Assembly: GCA_001606155.1 (NCBI GenBank) | Contig: LODT01000005.1 | Span: forward strand, 1-45,691 | Length of the DNA stretch: 45,691 bases | Reading direction: 5' to 3' | From: Tieghemostelium lacteum | Taxonomy: Eukaryota; Evosea; Eumycetozoa; Dictyosteliales; Raperosteliaceae | Shown here: piece after piece, positions 24,801 to 35,152 of the stretch | Numbering within the stretch: position 1 is the stretch's first letter | Layout: every line of letters starts with the position of its first letter | The notes under the pieces: model-generated | Told to the model about the DNA's origin: nothing | Database searches by the model: none | Seen by the model: the letters and a program-made list of their open reading frames with translations, nothing else | Program-made: the position numbers and the translations under genes

Positions 24801-27800
24801 ATTTAGAGTTCAAACTGGAAATTCAGCTGGTGCTCGTCGTGATTACTATAGTTTTGATTTATATAATAACAGACCTAGACCAGATCAAGATGAATCTGTA
24901 CCCTATGCATTGTCATTCGAACCTGATCTCATTAAGATTCTCTCCAAAATCACTAAGGAAGAAGAAGCCATTGCCAAAGCTAAAGAAAAGGAAAAGAAGG
25001 AACAAGAGGCTCGTTTACTTAAAGAAAAACAAGAAAAAGAGGAAAAAGAACGTCTTGAACGTGAAGAAAAAGAACGTATTGAACGTGAGGAATTAGAAGA
25101 AAAAGAACGACTTCAAAAACAAGAAGATGAAAAAGAGAAAATGGATGTTGAGGAAAATCAAGATCAAACTAATATCGAACCAATTAAAGAAGATGATAAT
25201 ACCAATACTACCAATACTACCAATACACCATCTACATCATCTACCAATTCATCAATGGTTACAACTCCAAAATCTACATCATCCAATACACCTTCAATTC
25301 AACCAACAGTTGAAACTCAACTTCAAAATTTACCTCAAATCTCTGAGCAACCAAATACTACTACAACTACTACTAGTACCACAACAACAACAGCAAATAA
25401 TCCTCCACCTCCTCCTCCACTTCCAACTGGTAATGCACAAGCTAATAATACACAAGTTGTAGATTTAGGTATAGATCCAACATTTTTGGCAGCATTACCT
25501 AGTGAATTAAGAGCAGAGGTGTTGTCAACACAATTGACTACTATTCACCAAAATGCACAAGCTGGACAGGTAATTACAATAAGTCCAGAGTTTTTAGAGG
25601 CATTACCAGAGGATATCAGAACTGAGGTACTGAATCAACAGAGAGAGATTGCACAGAGAATAAGACCTGTTCAACCACAACCACCATTAGATTTGAATTT
25701 GGCACAGGATATGGATAATGCATCCTTCTTGGCAACTTTACCACCAGATCTCAGAGATGAGGTATTAATGTCACAACCAGAGGCATTCTTACAAACTCTA
25801 CCACCTGAATTACATGCTGAAGCTGTTAGACTACGTGAACGTGATAGATATGATTACAGACATGTTATTGATAGAATGTCACCTTACCCAACTGGCACTA
25901 ATCCACCTGATCAACGTGGTCAATCCAGAGTCAATGCCAAAGAATATCAAGCTCAGAAACAAAAACGTATGAATCAACAAGGATTTTTGGTTAAACAAGA
26001 GAATATCATTCCGTTACTTAAGATTCTCTATTTGGATCACACAATTAATAAGCAACAACTCAATAGTATTCTATTACAGATATGTACATTTGCTGATAAT
26101 AGATCTCAATTGTTAACCTATCTCTTACAAATTCTAACTGGTTATGATAGAGATTACTCCCCACTTTTGAAACCAGTAAACTACTCAACATCTATGATTA
26201 ACAGTAAGATTAGTTCTTCTGATTTCTCACCAATTGAGAATCCTTGTCACCCATTAATGAAATCAAAGTCCTTTAGATCATTTGAAGTTACCAATCACCC
26301 ACCTTTACTTGTTATTCGTAGAATACTTGATATTCTCGGCTCACTGACTACCAATAACCAATATACAATTCAATGGTTAACAACACCACAAGTCATACCA
26401 CCAGTTGGTAAATCAACTCAGTCCTCAACCACTGGAAAAGAGTCAATCATTGACATTCTAAAAGAGAGTGATAAAGTAGTACCATTGTGGAAGCTATGTT
26501 CCATACTTGTAAATAGAGAGATATTCAATAAGACTTCGAATTTGGATAAACTAATTCAGATATTCTTGTCTATTGTTGATTTCCAAGATCCCAAACCAAA
26601 GATTCCAGTATTCTCCTATGAATACATTGATAATATTCTACAAGTTATGTTGTCTGGAAACTGCTCAAATAACAGTAAAGTTTCACAACTTTTAGTTAAT
26701 CTCTCTAACACTGCCACTGAGAATAGATGTACCATTCTGGAACAACTAAATCAAACTGCTCGTGGTCTTATAAAAGAAGTTATTCTAAATCTTGAAAATA
26801 TCAAGCAAATGTTTAAAGAGAGTCCAAATGTCTCACCAATTCAATTACTATCTTCACTCTATTTACCATCAACTCAAAAGGAATTTAATTTATTACAAAT
26901 TTTACAAACTATAAATTCAATTATTAATCCAAAACCAATTGTATCAACTACACCACAAGTTCAACAACCACAAGTTCAACAACCACAAGTTCAACCAACT
27001 GTAAATAATAATTCACCACAACCTACAACTACTACTACTACTACAGTACCAAGTTCTACTACTACAAATACTACTACTACAAGTTCTAGTTCTAGTTCAT
27101 CTGGTACAAATAATACTACTACAACAACTAGTGGAACACAGGGATTAAATGAATTCTTTAAGAATAATGAATTTGAACCATTGTGGAATTCAATTAAATC
27201 TTATTTGGTATATTTTAATAATGATAAAGAATTACAAGAACAACCAGTTACTAAAAAGAAATTGACAAGTAAGAAGAAATCAGTTGTTATAAGTTCACAG
27301 TTATTCCCATTGATTGAAATATTCTTTTTGGTATTGTCACCTAACCCAGAGAGTTTAAATCTCAATACAGTACCATCATCCCCTTCATTATCTGGTATAA
27401 AACTATCTGGATCACATCAAGGATTAGGTCAAACACCACCATCACAGATATCAATGGACTACAGTACAATGAGATTCTTTGAATTTGTTGAACAGAACAA
27501 ATTGTTAATTAATGATCTCATTAGACAGGATATCAATCTACTCTCCAATTCTTTCTCTATTCTCATCAAGGTACCTAAATTCTTGGATTTTGATAACAAA
27601 CGTACCTATTTTAGAAACTTTTTCCAATCCAAGAAAGAGAGAGCCAATGTCATTCGATTGAAGGTTCGTAGAAATCACATTTTTGAGGATTCTTATAATC
27701 AACTCAGAATGAGACCTGCCGAAGAGATTAAAGGTAAACTTCATATTCAGTTCTCTGGTGAAGAGGGTTTGGATGTTGGTGGTCTTCTTAGAGAATGGTA

Positions 27801-28722
27801 TCTTGTATTGTCTAGAGAAATGTTCAATCCAGGATATGCACTGTTTAAGACCTCTGCAAATGATAATGTAACTTTCCAACCTAATCCAGAGTCCTATATC
27901 AATCCAGACCATCTAAGTTACTTCAAGTTTATTGGTCGTATTATCGGTAAAGCTCTTTATGATGGTCAAATGTTAGATGCATTCTTTACACGTTCATTCT
28001 ACAAACACATGTTGGGTCTAACCATTAATGTAAATGATATGGAAGCTATTGATCCTCAGTATCACAAAACTCTCTTATGGATACTCGACAATGATGTTGC
28101 AAGTCTTGACCTCACATTTAGCACTGAAATTGATATCTTTGATCAAACTAAAGTCATTGAACTTAAAACCAATGGATCGAATATTCCAGTAACAGAAGAA
28201 AACAAACATGAATATGTAAGATTAGTTGCAAGCGTACGTATGACAAATTCAATTAAAGATCAAATCAATGCATTCCTTGAAGGTTTCCATGAACTCATTC
28301 CCAAGAATCTCATTGGTATCTTTAATGAGATGGAATTGGAGTTACTCATCAGTGGTCTACCTGAAATTGATATTGATGATTTAAGAGCCAACACTGAATA
28401 CTCAAGCTACACTAATGAATCAACTCAAATAATATGGTTCTGGAATGTAGTTTCCAACTTCTCCAATGAAGAAAAAGCCTCACTCTTACAATTTGTAACT
28501 GGTACCAGTAAAGTTCCTTTAGACGGTTTCAAAGCTCTTGTTGGTATGTCTGGTCTTCAAAAATTCCAAATTCATAGAATTCGTGGTAATGCTCATAGAC
28601 TTCCAACCGCTCACACTTGTTTCAATCAAATTGATCTACCAGAATATGAATCTCAAGAACAATTATCAAAAATGTTAAAGATTGCAATCAGTGAAAATTC
28701 TGAAGGTTTTGGATTCCATTAA
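17894..28722 (+). CDS. huwe1: HUWE1/Tom1-type HECT E3 ubiquitin ligase
   Basis: Four exons (17894-17926, 18022-18123, 18223-18696, 18754-28722) give 3525 residues; all junctions are in phase 0 and the introns are 95, 99 and 57 nt. The N-terminal half is an armadillo-like solenoid (DUF908/DUF913 regions of HUWE1 and Tom1). A UBA domain lies near residues 1246-1285 (INSLLDMGF..). A long Asp/Glu tract covers about 2016-2112. A coiled, charged KEKEKKEQEAR region is followed by four tandem UBM-like repeats at about 2440-2565 (FLAALPSELRAEV, FLEALPEDIRTEV, FLATLPPDLRDEV, FLQTLPPELHAEA). The HECT domain covers about 3148-3525 with catalytic Cys3492 in LPTAHTCFNQIDLPEYES and the end SEGFGFH. Overall length lies between yeast Tom1 and human HUWE1. 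I see no WWE domain. It is expected to ubiquitinate excess ribosomal, histone and DNA-repair substrates in nucleus and cytosol. His, Gln, Ser/Thr runs interrupt the linkers. Confidence 0.95.
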
Positions 28723-29027
28723 AAAACACCATAATTTCACACAACACATGTATAAAAACTAAACAAAACAAACAAAACAATATATATAACCAAATCATTA
28801 AAATAAAATTTTAAATTTTTTGAACATATAAGGTGAGTTATATAACTTTATAGATATATTTTTAATATTTATTTAAAAATACCCACACACCAATTTAGAA
28901 ATCGTGACCACTTCACACCCCCATTAAATTTTATTTAAATCTTTGATTTCAATTTTGTAATTAATACCATTTTGTATTAATTGTTAATATATAAAAAGTG
29001 TTTATTTTATTTAGATATTAGATTCAA
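28723..29027. promoter_or_regulatory. Promoter of the GPI-glycoprotein gene with CA-rich G-box-like elements
   Basis: Between HUWE1 and the next gene. ACCCACACACC (28881-28891) and CACACCCCC (28914-28922) resemble the CA/GT-rich G-boxes bound by GBF in Dictyostelium developmental promoters (core GGGTGTG on the other strand). TATATAAAA at 28988-28996 is a plausible TATA element 30-40 bases upstream of the ATG. Confidence 0.45.
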
Positions 29028-30118
29028 ATGTTAAAATATATAATATTTATAATTTTGTTACAATTTATAGTTAGAATTTACAGTTCAGATGGAGATTGTA
29101 TTATAGGTAATCTTCAAGCTGATAAGTGTCAAGACAATATATATGAATTTACAACTAGTAATACAACTATAATTGATGGTGATTTAATAATACCTTTGGG
29201 TTATTATTTAAAATTTAATGGTCCTGTTGTATTTTCAAGATACAGTAATATTACAATGAATTGTAAGCCTGTTATAAACTCTCCTTCCTATTCATGTGTT
29301 CAAATAGAAACTGAAGATTTAATGAGTTTCTATACCACACATTTTAATATAAATATGGATCTGTCTCAAGTCACCAAACCAATGAATAGTTCTGAAAGTT
29401 TTTTCTTATATCAAAATGTAAACAGTAATAACAATGATGATAAATATACCAAACCTCTATTTTACATTAACTTTATTACTGAAAAGAGTTTAAATGCCTA
29501 TTTCTATGTATTTGATGATACCTATATACAATATTATCTAAGTAAGTGTTTTACATATATTTAATAAATATAGGGGGTACTAATATGTGTATAGCAAATG
29601 AAAGTGTAACCTTTCCTTTAGATTTAAATATTACCAATAACTGTGAATATATAACTATTGATGTAACACAGACTATATTGAATAATATACCTCAACTTGC
29701 AATAACACAAATCTATTATTATCAGTATACTGACAGTGTTAGTGCTACTAGAAATTATATTTATCTGAGAATATACTCTGGGTTGACTAGTTTTAATGAA
29801 TCCTCAATTATTAGATTATTTAACTCTACATTTTTAAATCAATATTGTATTTCTAATAGTCCTAGTATCCATGTATATATAGTTAACCCATTCCCTTTTA
29901 TTAAAAATATAAATACTGTGATGCCAACAAGTACACCCACCAAAACACCCACTTTAACAGATACTACAACCACAGGGGTTCCTATAACATCTACTGTTAC
30001 CAGAATGTCTTCCTCAACAATTTCAAATAATAATATTCAACAAAATGTATCATCAAGCTCCTATTTGGAAATTTCATTATTGAAAATACTATTATTTATT
30101 CTTGTAGTGGTATTGTAA
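29028..30118 (+). CDS. Putative GPI-anchored surface glycoprotein, orphan
   Basis: Two exons (29028-29541 and 29574-30118) give 352 residues if a 32-base intron is removed; the joined frame is continuous (..QYYL-RGTNMCIANES). The N-terminus MLKYIIFIILLQFIVRIYSSD is a signal peptide. Many NxS/T sites are visible (SNTTI, SNITM, MNSSES, LNITNN, FNESS). Cysteines are few and spaced like an extracellular beta-rich domain. The C-terminus is Thr/Pro/Ser-rich followed by SSSSYLEISLLKILLFILVVVL, a typical GPI-attachment signal. I do not recognise the family. The very short intron is outside the usual Dictyostelium range, so the alternative is a frameshifted gene. Confidence 0.65.
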
Positions 30119-30629
30119 AATAAAATTTAACATAAGTTGAAACTTAACCCTAAAAGTCAAATTATGAAAAAGAAATTTTTTTTACTTAAAGATACACACA
30201 TAAAGATCAAAATATACAAAATCAGTTTAAAAAAAACAAAAAAAAAAGAACAATTTAATAAAAACTCTTATTTAATTTCCAATTAATAGTTATAAAATAA
30301 TAAATAATAAGATGTCATATAAATATATCGGTAGGAATGAATTAGTGTATGTTGTAGCAATTTGATTAATAATTTCTGATAGATTTATTTTTAACTAAGG
30401 TTTTGAAATAGTCCCAATATGAGAACGATTGCCAAATTGGTATAAAACCATTTTATTGGGGCACATTATATAAAAAAAACTGGTTAATACACACCTATTT
30501 TTATAAAAACCCCCACTCCCTATTTACAATTGTTAAGATATCACACAATTTTAACAACAACAACTTTTACTTATAAATTAAAAAATTTTTAATTCTCTTT
30601 ATTATTTTAATATAATTTAATAATATAAA
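30119..30629. promoter_or_regulatory. Intergenic, promoter of methyltransferase paralogue 2
   Basis: 511 bases. It contains nested dyad symmetry at 30413-30461 (CCCAATA...TATTGGG around CCAAATTGG), a C-rich element AACCCCCACTCCC (about 30508-30520), TATATAAAAAAAA downstream of the dyad, and AT-rich leader sequence up to the ATG. No gene seen. Confidence 0.45.
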
Positions 30630-31679
30630 ATGAATAATATAGAAATTATACATGGTGTTGGAAGAACTAGTATTTTTGTATCTTCCTTTAGATTGTATAT
30701 TACCAACATGTATTTACAATTAGTAAAGTCCAAACAAGTTGAATTCCAAAATCAAGAAGAAAAAGATTACATGGAATTCTATTTAAAACTAGTTGGTGTA
30801 CATAATCAAAGTGATCATTTAAATTTTCCAAAATTTTATGATCCACATGCTTATCATTTTTTAAATACTCCTTATGCTAAAAAGATTTTATCTGATACTG
30901 CATATTCTTTACTTTTAAATCCAGAAAAAAGTGAAGAACTAGAAAAGTTTCTAAATGAAGCTAGTTTAGTTGAAGCATGGAGCGCTATATTTGGGTTAGA
31001 CAATATCCTAGACATTGGTATTAGAACTAAATTTATTGATGATTGGGTACTGGAAAACAAACACCTCAAACAACTCGTCATTTTTGGGTCGGGTTTAGAT
31101 ACCAGAGCTCTAAGATTGCCATTACCAAGTACAATGACAATCTTTGAAATTGATTTGCCACATGTTGTTGAATATAAGAATAATATTCTTTCCAATATTG
31201 ATGTTGGGAAGATATCAAAAGCTACACGTCACAGCATTTTTGCGGATCTATCAGAAAGCCAATGGGTTTCAGAATTAGAATCTAGAGGTTTTAATAGGGA
31301 TTACCCAACTCTTTGGTTAATGGAAGGTATTGTAATGTACTTGGATCCTCAAAGTAATTCTAATCTATTTAAAAACATTGGATTAAATTCAGCTGAAGGC
31401 TCAAAAGTGAATGTTCACACTGTAGGTACAATGAAAATGGGAATTTCATTGAAATTTGAAGCTGAAAACCCTGCTGCAAAACGTCTTGGTTTAAAAACCT
31501 TTAACTGGGGAATGTTAAATGATGAATTTGGAAGTAAATTTGATAATCCTTCTGAAATTCTAACTGAAATGGGTTTCAACAAAAATATAAAAACTTTTAA
31601 TGGTTCGGAGATTGCCAAGATTTTGGGTTGCAGTGAAATTCAAAATCTATTATCTGAATACACAATTGGTGAAAAATAA
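30630..31679 (+). CDS. SAM-dependent methyltransferase (LCM/TIGR00027 family), paralogue 2
   Basis: A single exon of 349 residues. It has the same family marks as the gene at 16.5 kb: GVGRTSIFVSSFRLYITN, IRTKFIDDWV, the SAM-binding VIFGSGLDTRALRLP, FEIDLPHVVEYK and LWLMEGIVMYLD. It lacks the charged insertion of paralogue 1, is on the opposite strand, and has a different C-terminus (FNGSEIAKILGC). The two are clearly related but diverged, so this is an older duplication than that of the LRR genes. Substrate unknown; cytosolic. It converges on the next gene with 64 bases between stops. Confidence 0.88.
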   Translation: MNNIEIIHGVGRTSIFVSSFRLYITNMYLQLVKSKQVEFQNQEEKDYMEFYLKLVGVHNQSDHLNFPKFYDPHAYHFLNTPYAKKILSDTAYSLLLNPEKSEELEKFLNEASLVEAWSAIFGLDNILDIGIRTKFIDDWVLENKHLKQLVIFGSGLDTRALRLPLPSTMTIFEIDLPHVVEYKNNILSNIDVGKISKATRHSIFADLSESQWVSELESRGFNRDYPTLWLMEGIVMYLDPQSNSNLFKNIGLNSAEGSKVNVHTVGTMKMGISLKFEAENPAAKRLGLKTFNWGMLNDEFGSKFDNPSEILTEMGFNKNIKTFNGSEIAKILGCSEIQNLLSEYTIGEK

Positions 31680-31743
31680 ATAATTTTATGAAAAAGAGTT
31701 TTTGAAAATATAAAATATAATATAATATTTTTCTTACCTATTT

Positions 31744-33261
31744 TTATTTATCTTCACTATCCTCTTGATAATTAGTTTGTTGATCATTTATAAAATCAAT
31801 AGCAATTTGGTCACCACCTTCGGCAGCCTTTTCAATCCAATACCAACCCATTTGTTCATTTTGTTCGATATTATCGCCATTTAGTAATGCTTTACCATAG
31901 AGGAAAGCAGCAGAGGTATTACCCTGTTTAGCAGACTGTTCAAAGAGTTCCAATGCAATCTCTGGTGATCTCTTTGCTATAAAACCCATATCATACATGA
32001 TACCTAGATAGAACTGTGATTCTGGATGTGAGTTCTTTGCAGATTCAGTCCACAGTAGAAACGAACTGTTGTAATCTGGGTTATCTCTAGTATAGTAATG
32101 TCTACCTAATAGAAACTGTGCATTGGCATCACCCATTCTACTAGCATACAACCAAAGACTCTTTGTAAACTCCAAGTCACTGTCATATAACAGACCACCA
32201 AGATTTACAATTGCCCCCAAATTTCCTTTTTCAGAGAGTTTTTTACTGTAAAAAATAGCCTTTTCAGTATCAATAGGTCCACCAACACCATTGATTAACA
32301 TGTAAATGAGCTGTTCAGTACTTGATTTCAAACCGAGATTTGCAGCGACAATAAAATATATTCTGGCAATTTCTTCGTTTGCCTCTACGGATATACCTTT
32401 AAGATACATTTCACCTATCATTCCATAGGCAACTGATATATTCGATCTAGCTGCTAGTTTAAAGTGCTCTATTGCTTTGCTATAGTTTTGGTATTTAAGA
32501 TCGTTAAAATAGATATTACCAAGGAATATATTGGACATTCCATGATTTTCACATTCTTCAAATTTCTTTATACATTCGTCTAGGTCACCCATAAGATAGA
32601 GGTCACGTGCCTTTTCAAATCTACCTTTAAACTGTTTGTTTATCTCTTGTATTTTGTCTTTCTCAAAGAGACAATCTCTGTGAACTTTATCCAATTTCAC
32701 TTGTTCCTCTTCAGTGAACAAAAACTGTTGATTTATACGAAGATCTTTTAAAAGTTCTTCCAAATATACCTGAGGATTCGTAGGTGGTTCTAAAGTGACT
32801 TCATCATATATCTGATTAGTAGATCTCTTTGCAATCTCAATTCTAAACTCTTCATCCTGTTCCTTATTAATCACTTCACTATAAAACTTTTTATATACCT
32901 TTTCCTGTGTTGGATTGTTTTGAATTCTATCTTTAATAATCTCTAATCTCTTTTCTTTTTCCTTAACAGTATTTGAACTGTTTTGGTATATTACACCTTC
33001 ATAGGTTAAATTTTTAAAATTGGTTGGTTTCTTGTATAAATCCGGATCCAACTTATTCTTTATAAATGCTTTTGTACCATCAAATAATATATTACTTTTA
33101 CTCTTTTCTATATCTTCATCATTATTATTACTATTATTATTTTCATTATTATTATTATTATTTACATCTGAAACTAATGATATAGTTCCATTATTGGTTG
33201 TTGTATAAAATCTATAAATATGATTTAAATAGGTGGGTTTTGAAATTTTACGAATTATCAT
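31744..33261 (-). CDS. Sel1-repeat protein, probably mitochondrial
   Basis: A single exon of 505 residues from the ATG at 33261; the frame extends five codons further, but only to a TTG. The N-terminus MIIRKISKPTYLNHIYRFYTT is Arg/Lys- and hydroxyl-rich without acids, as in a mitochondrial presequence. After a disordered Asn/Glu/Lys segment come several Sel1-like repeats, with the A..LG..Y..G pattern: AYGMIGEMYLKGISVEAN, AQFLLGRHYYTRDNPD, SQFYLGIMYDMGF, AAFLYGKALLNG and the end WYWIEKAAEGGDQIAID. Sel1 solenoids scaffold protein complexes; the partner here is unknown. The start lies in an 18-base element shared with the MCRS1 gene. Confidence 0.85.
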   Translation of the reverse strand: MIIRKISKPTYLNHIYRFYTTTNNGTISLVSDVNNNNNNENNNSNNNDEDIEKSKSNILFDGTKAFIKNKLDPDLYKKPTNFKNLTYEGVIYQNSSNTVKEKEKRLEIIKDRIQNNPTQEKVYKKFYSEVINKEQDEEFRIEIAKRSTNQIYDEVTLEPPTNPQVYLEELLKDLRINQQFLFTEEEQVKLDKVHRDCLFEKDKIQEINKQFKGRFEKARDLYLMGDLDECIKKFEECENHGMSNIFLGNIYFNDLKYQNYSKAIEHFKLAARSNISVAYGMIGEMYLKGISVEANEEIARIYFIVAANLGLKSSTEQLIYMLINGVGGPIDTEKAIFYSKKLSEKGNLGAIVNLGGLLYDSDLEFTKSLWLYASRMGDANAQFLLGRHYYTRDNPDYNSSFLLWTESAKNSHPESQFYLGIMYDMGFIAKRSPEIALELFEQSAKQGNTSAAFLYGKALLNGDNIEQNEQMGWYWIEKAAEGGDQIAIDFINDQQTNYQEDSEDK

Positions 33262-34222
33262 TTCATAACCAAACAATCTATATTTTACAATGAATCAATA
33301 AAATTACAAAACTTTAAAAAATCTTAAAAAATTTAGTTTTAGTATTTGCAAACGGAAAATCAGGTGCATTTATTGATATTCAATATTAATTCAAATTTAA
33401 TATATTAAACATGTTCAATAACAAATTTGTATATTTTATTTAAAAATTTAGATTTTAATAGATTTGATTTTTAGTAATAATTTCAAATAATTTATCAAAT
33501 CATTGAAATACAATTTTATCACTAATATATTTGATATTTTAAATATATAGTTAAACTAATATAAAAATTACAAACTTTTAACAAAAGCATTGAAAATACG
33601 TTACGGCACCAAAGCTAAAAAAAATCGAACAAAAAAATTTTTTTTTTTTTTTCTTTTTCACACATAAACTCTCTCTCAAAGGTAACAATCAACATACACT
33701 AAAACCACAGATATTTTGTATTTTTCAAACAAAGAAGATAGGATATGTTATTTTTATTATTTAAAAGAATGGATGGATAAAGGTTTTTTTCTCAAGAGAA
33801 ATCGGATACATAGATTTTTTTTTACGACTATATCTTTCTTGTAAATTTCACACAACCAAAAATAATTATTGTGTTGTTTTTTTTCATTTATAATTCAACT
33901 CAAGAGTTTTTCATTTCAATTCAAAACAAAACTAAATCAACAACATATATAATTATAAAAATCCAATTTTTATAGTTATATTATTATTTTTAAAATTTAG
34001 TATTAACTTTCGTAATTTGAAAGTTTTAAAATTGTTAAAGTATCAGTACTACTTATCTCAGTCTCTTCTCTATTACTTCTTTTAGTAAAAGTAAATTATC
34101 TTACTCATTGTCTTTTTGTTATTATTATTATGCACACTTACCCCTCCAATTATAATATAAATTTTGAAATCTAACTCAATTTCTTTTTTTTTTTTATATA
34201 TATAATAGAAAATTAAAACAGA
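33262..34222. promoter_or_regulatory. Divergent promoter, Sel1 gene and eif5a
   Basis: 961 bases, the longest gene-free stretch. Left part: AT-rich promoter of the Sel1 gene. Right part: long pyrimidine/oligo-T runs (33637-33657, 33818-33824) and a likely eif5a leader. GTAAATTATC at 34091 and the T-rich tract ending ATATAATAG at 34208 could define a 118-base 5'-UTR intron. No ORF or RNA gene seen. Confidence 0.45.
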
Positions 34223-34708
34223 ATGTCAGACGATGAATTAAAGGTTGAGGAATACCAACAAGCTGGTTCAGGTGCCTCTCATACATACCCAGTTCAATGT
34301 TCTTCCCTCAGAAAGGGTGGTTTTGTTGTCATTAAAGGTTTCCCATGTAAAGTTGTTGAAATGTCAACCTCCAAAACTGGTAAACACGGTCATGCTAAAG
34401 TAAACATTACCGCTATTGATATCTTCACTGGTAAGAAATATGAAGAAATTTGCCCATCAACCCACAACATTGATGTTCCAAATGTCTCCAGAGCTGAATA
34501 CATTGTCGTTGATGTTACTGATGATGGTTTCCTTTCCCTCATGGACTCTGATGGTGCTATGAAAGAAGACTTGAAATGCCCAGATGATGACTTAGGTGCT
34601 CAAATCCAAAAAATGATTGGTGAAGGTAAAGAAGTTTCCATCGGTGTTCTCTCCGCTCTTGGTAATGAAGGTGTTGTCACTGTTAAAGAAGCACCAAAAG
34701 GTAATTAA
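34223..34708 (+). CDS. eif5a: Translation factor eIF5A
   Basis: A single coding exon of 161 residues, the family length. The sequence matches eIF5A throughout: CSSLRKGGFVVIKGFPCKVVEM, then the hypusine loop STSKTGKHGHAK with the modified lysine at Lys54 (equivalent to human Lys50), then the KKYEEICPSTHN, DDGFLSLMD, and C-terminal OB-fold blocks. Hypusinated eIF5A helps ribosomes through stalled sequences such as polyproline and acts in termination. Codon use is less AT-biased than in neighbours (many GGT, GTC, TCC), as expected of a highly expressed Dictyostelium gene. Confidence 0.97.
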   Translation: MSDDELKVEEYQQAGSGASHTYPVQCSSLRKGGFVVIKGFPCKVVEMSTSKTGKHGHAKVNITAIDIFTGKKYEEICPSTHNIDVPNVSRAEYIVVDVTDDGFLSLMDSDGAMKEDLKCPDDDLGAQIQKMIGEGKEVSIGVLSALGNEGVVTVKEAPKGN

Positions 34709-35152
34709 ATATAGTACCTTCCTTCCTCCTCTCAATCACAATGTGGAGTTTCAAATTAATGATGGTGTTGTAGTTATAGTAATATGATACACCAACAAAA
34801 ATAAATATTATCTCCCTTTTTTCTTTATGTTATATAAAATTACAAATTAAAAAAAAAAACTAGTACATATTTATATTTCATATGTTCTCATCAAATTCAG
34901 GTTTTCATTGAATTACTCTTATTTGATGCAGATCAAAAAAAAAAAAAATGTCAGACTTCAAAAAGGAAATCAAAATTCTGAAAAACAGATTTTTCAAATA
35001 ATTTATTTTTTTTAATTGAATTTACAACACACCACCCTGGAATAAATTATATAAATAATAATATTATAATTTTTTTTTTTTCATTTTACTTATTATATAT
35101 AATTTTTATTTTTAACCTATTGTAGAAGGTAGAGTTAATTTATATACAAATA
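34709..35152. other. Intergenic: eif5a 3' end and tps promoter
   Basis: 444 bases, AT-rich. An oligo-A run (34848-34858) and several oligo-T runs precede the trehalose gene. CCTATTGTAG ending at 35125 could be a leader splice acceptor. No gene seen. Confidence 0.4.
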
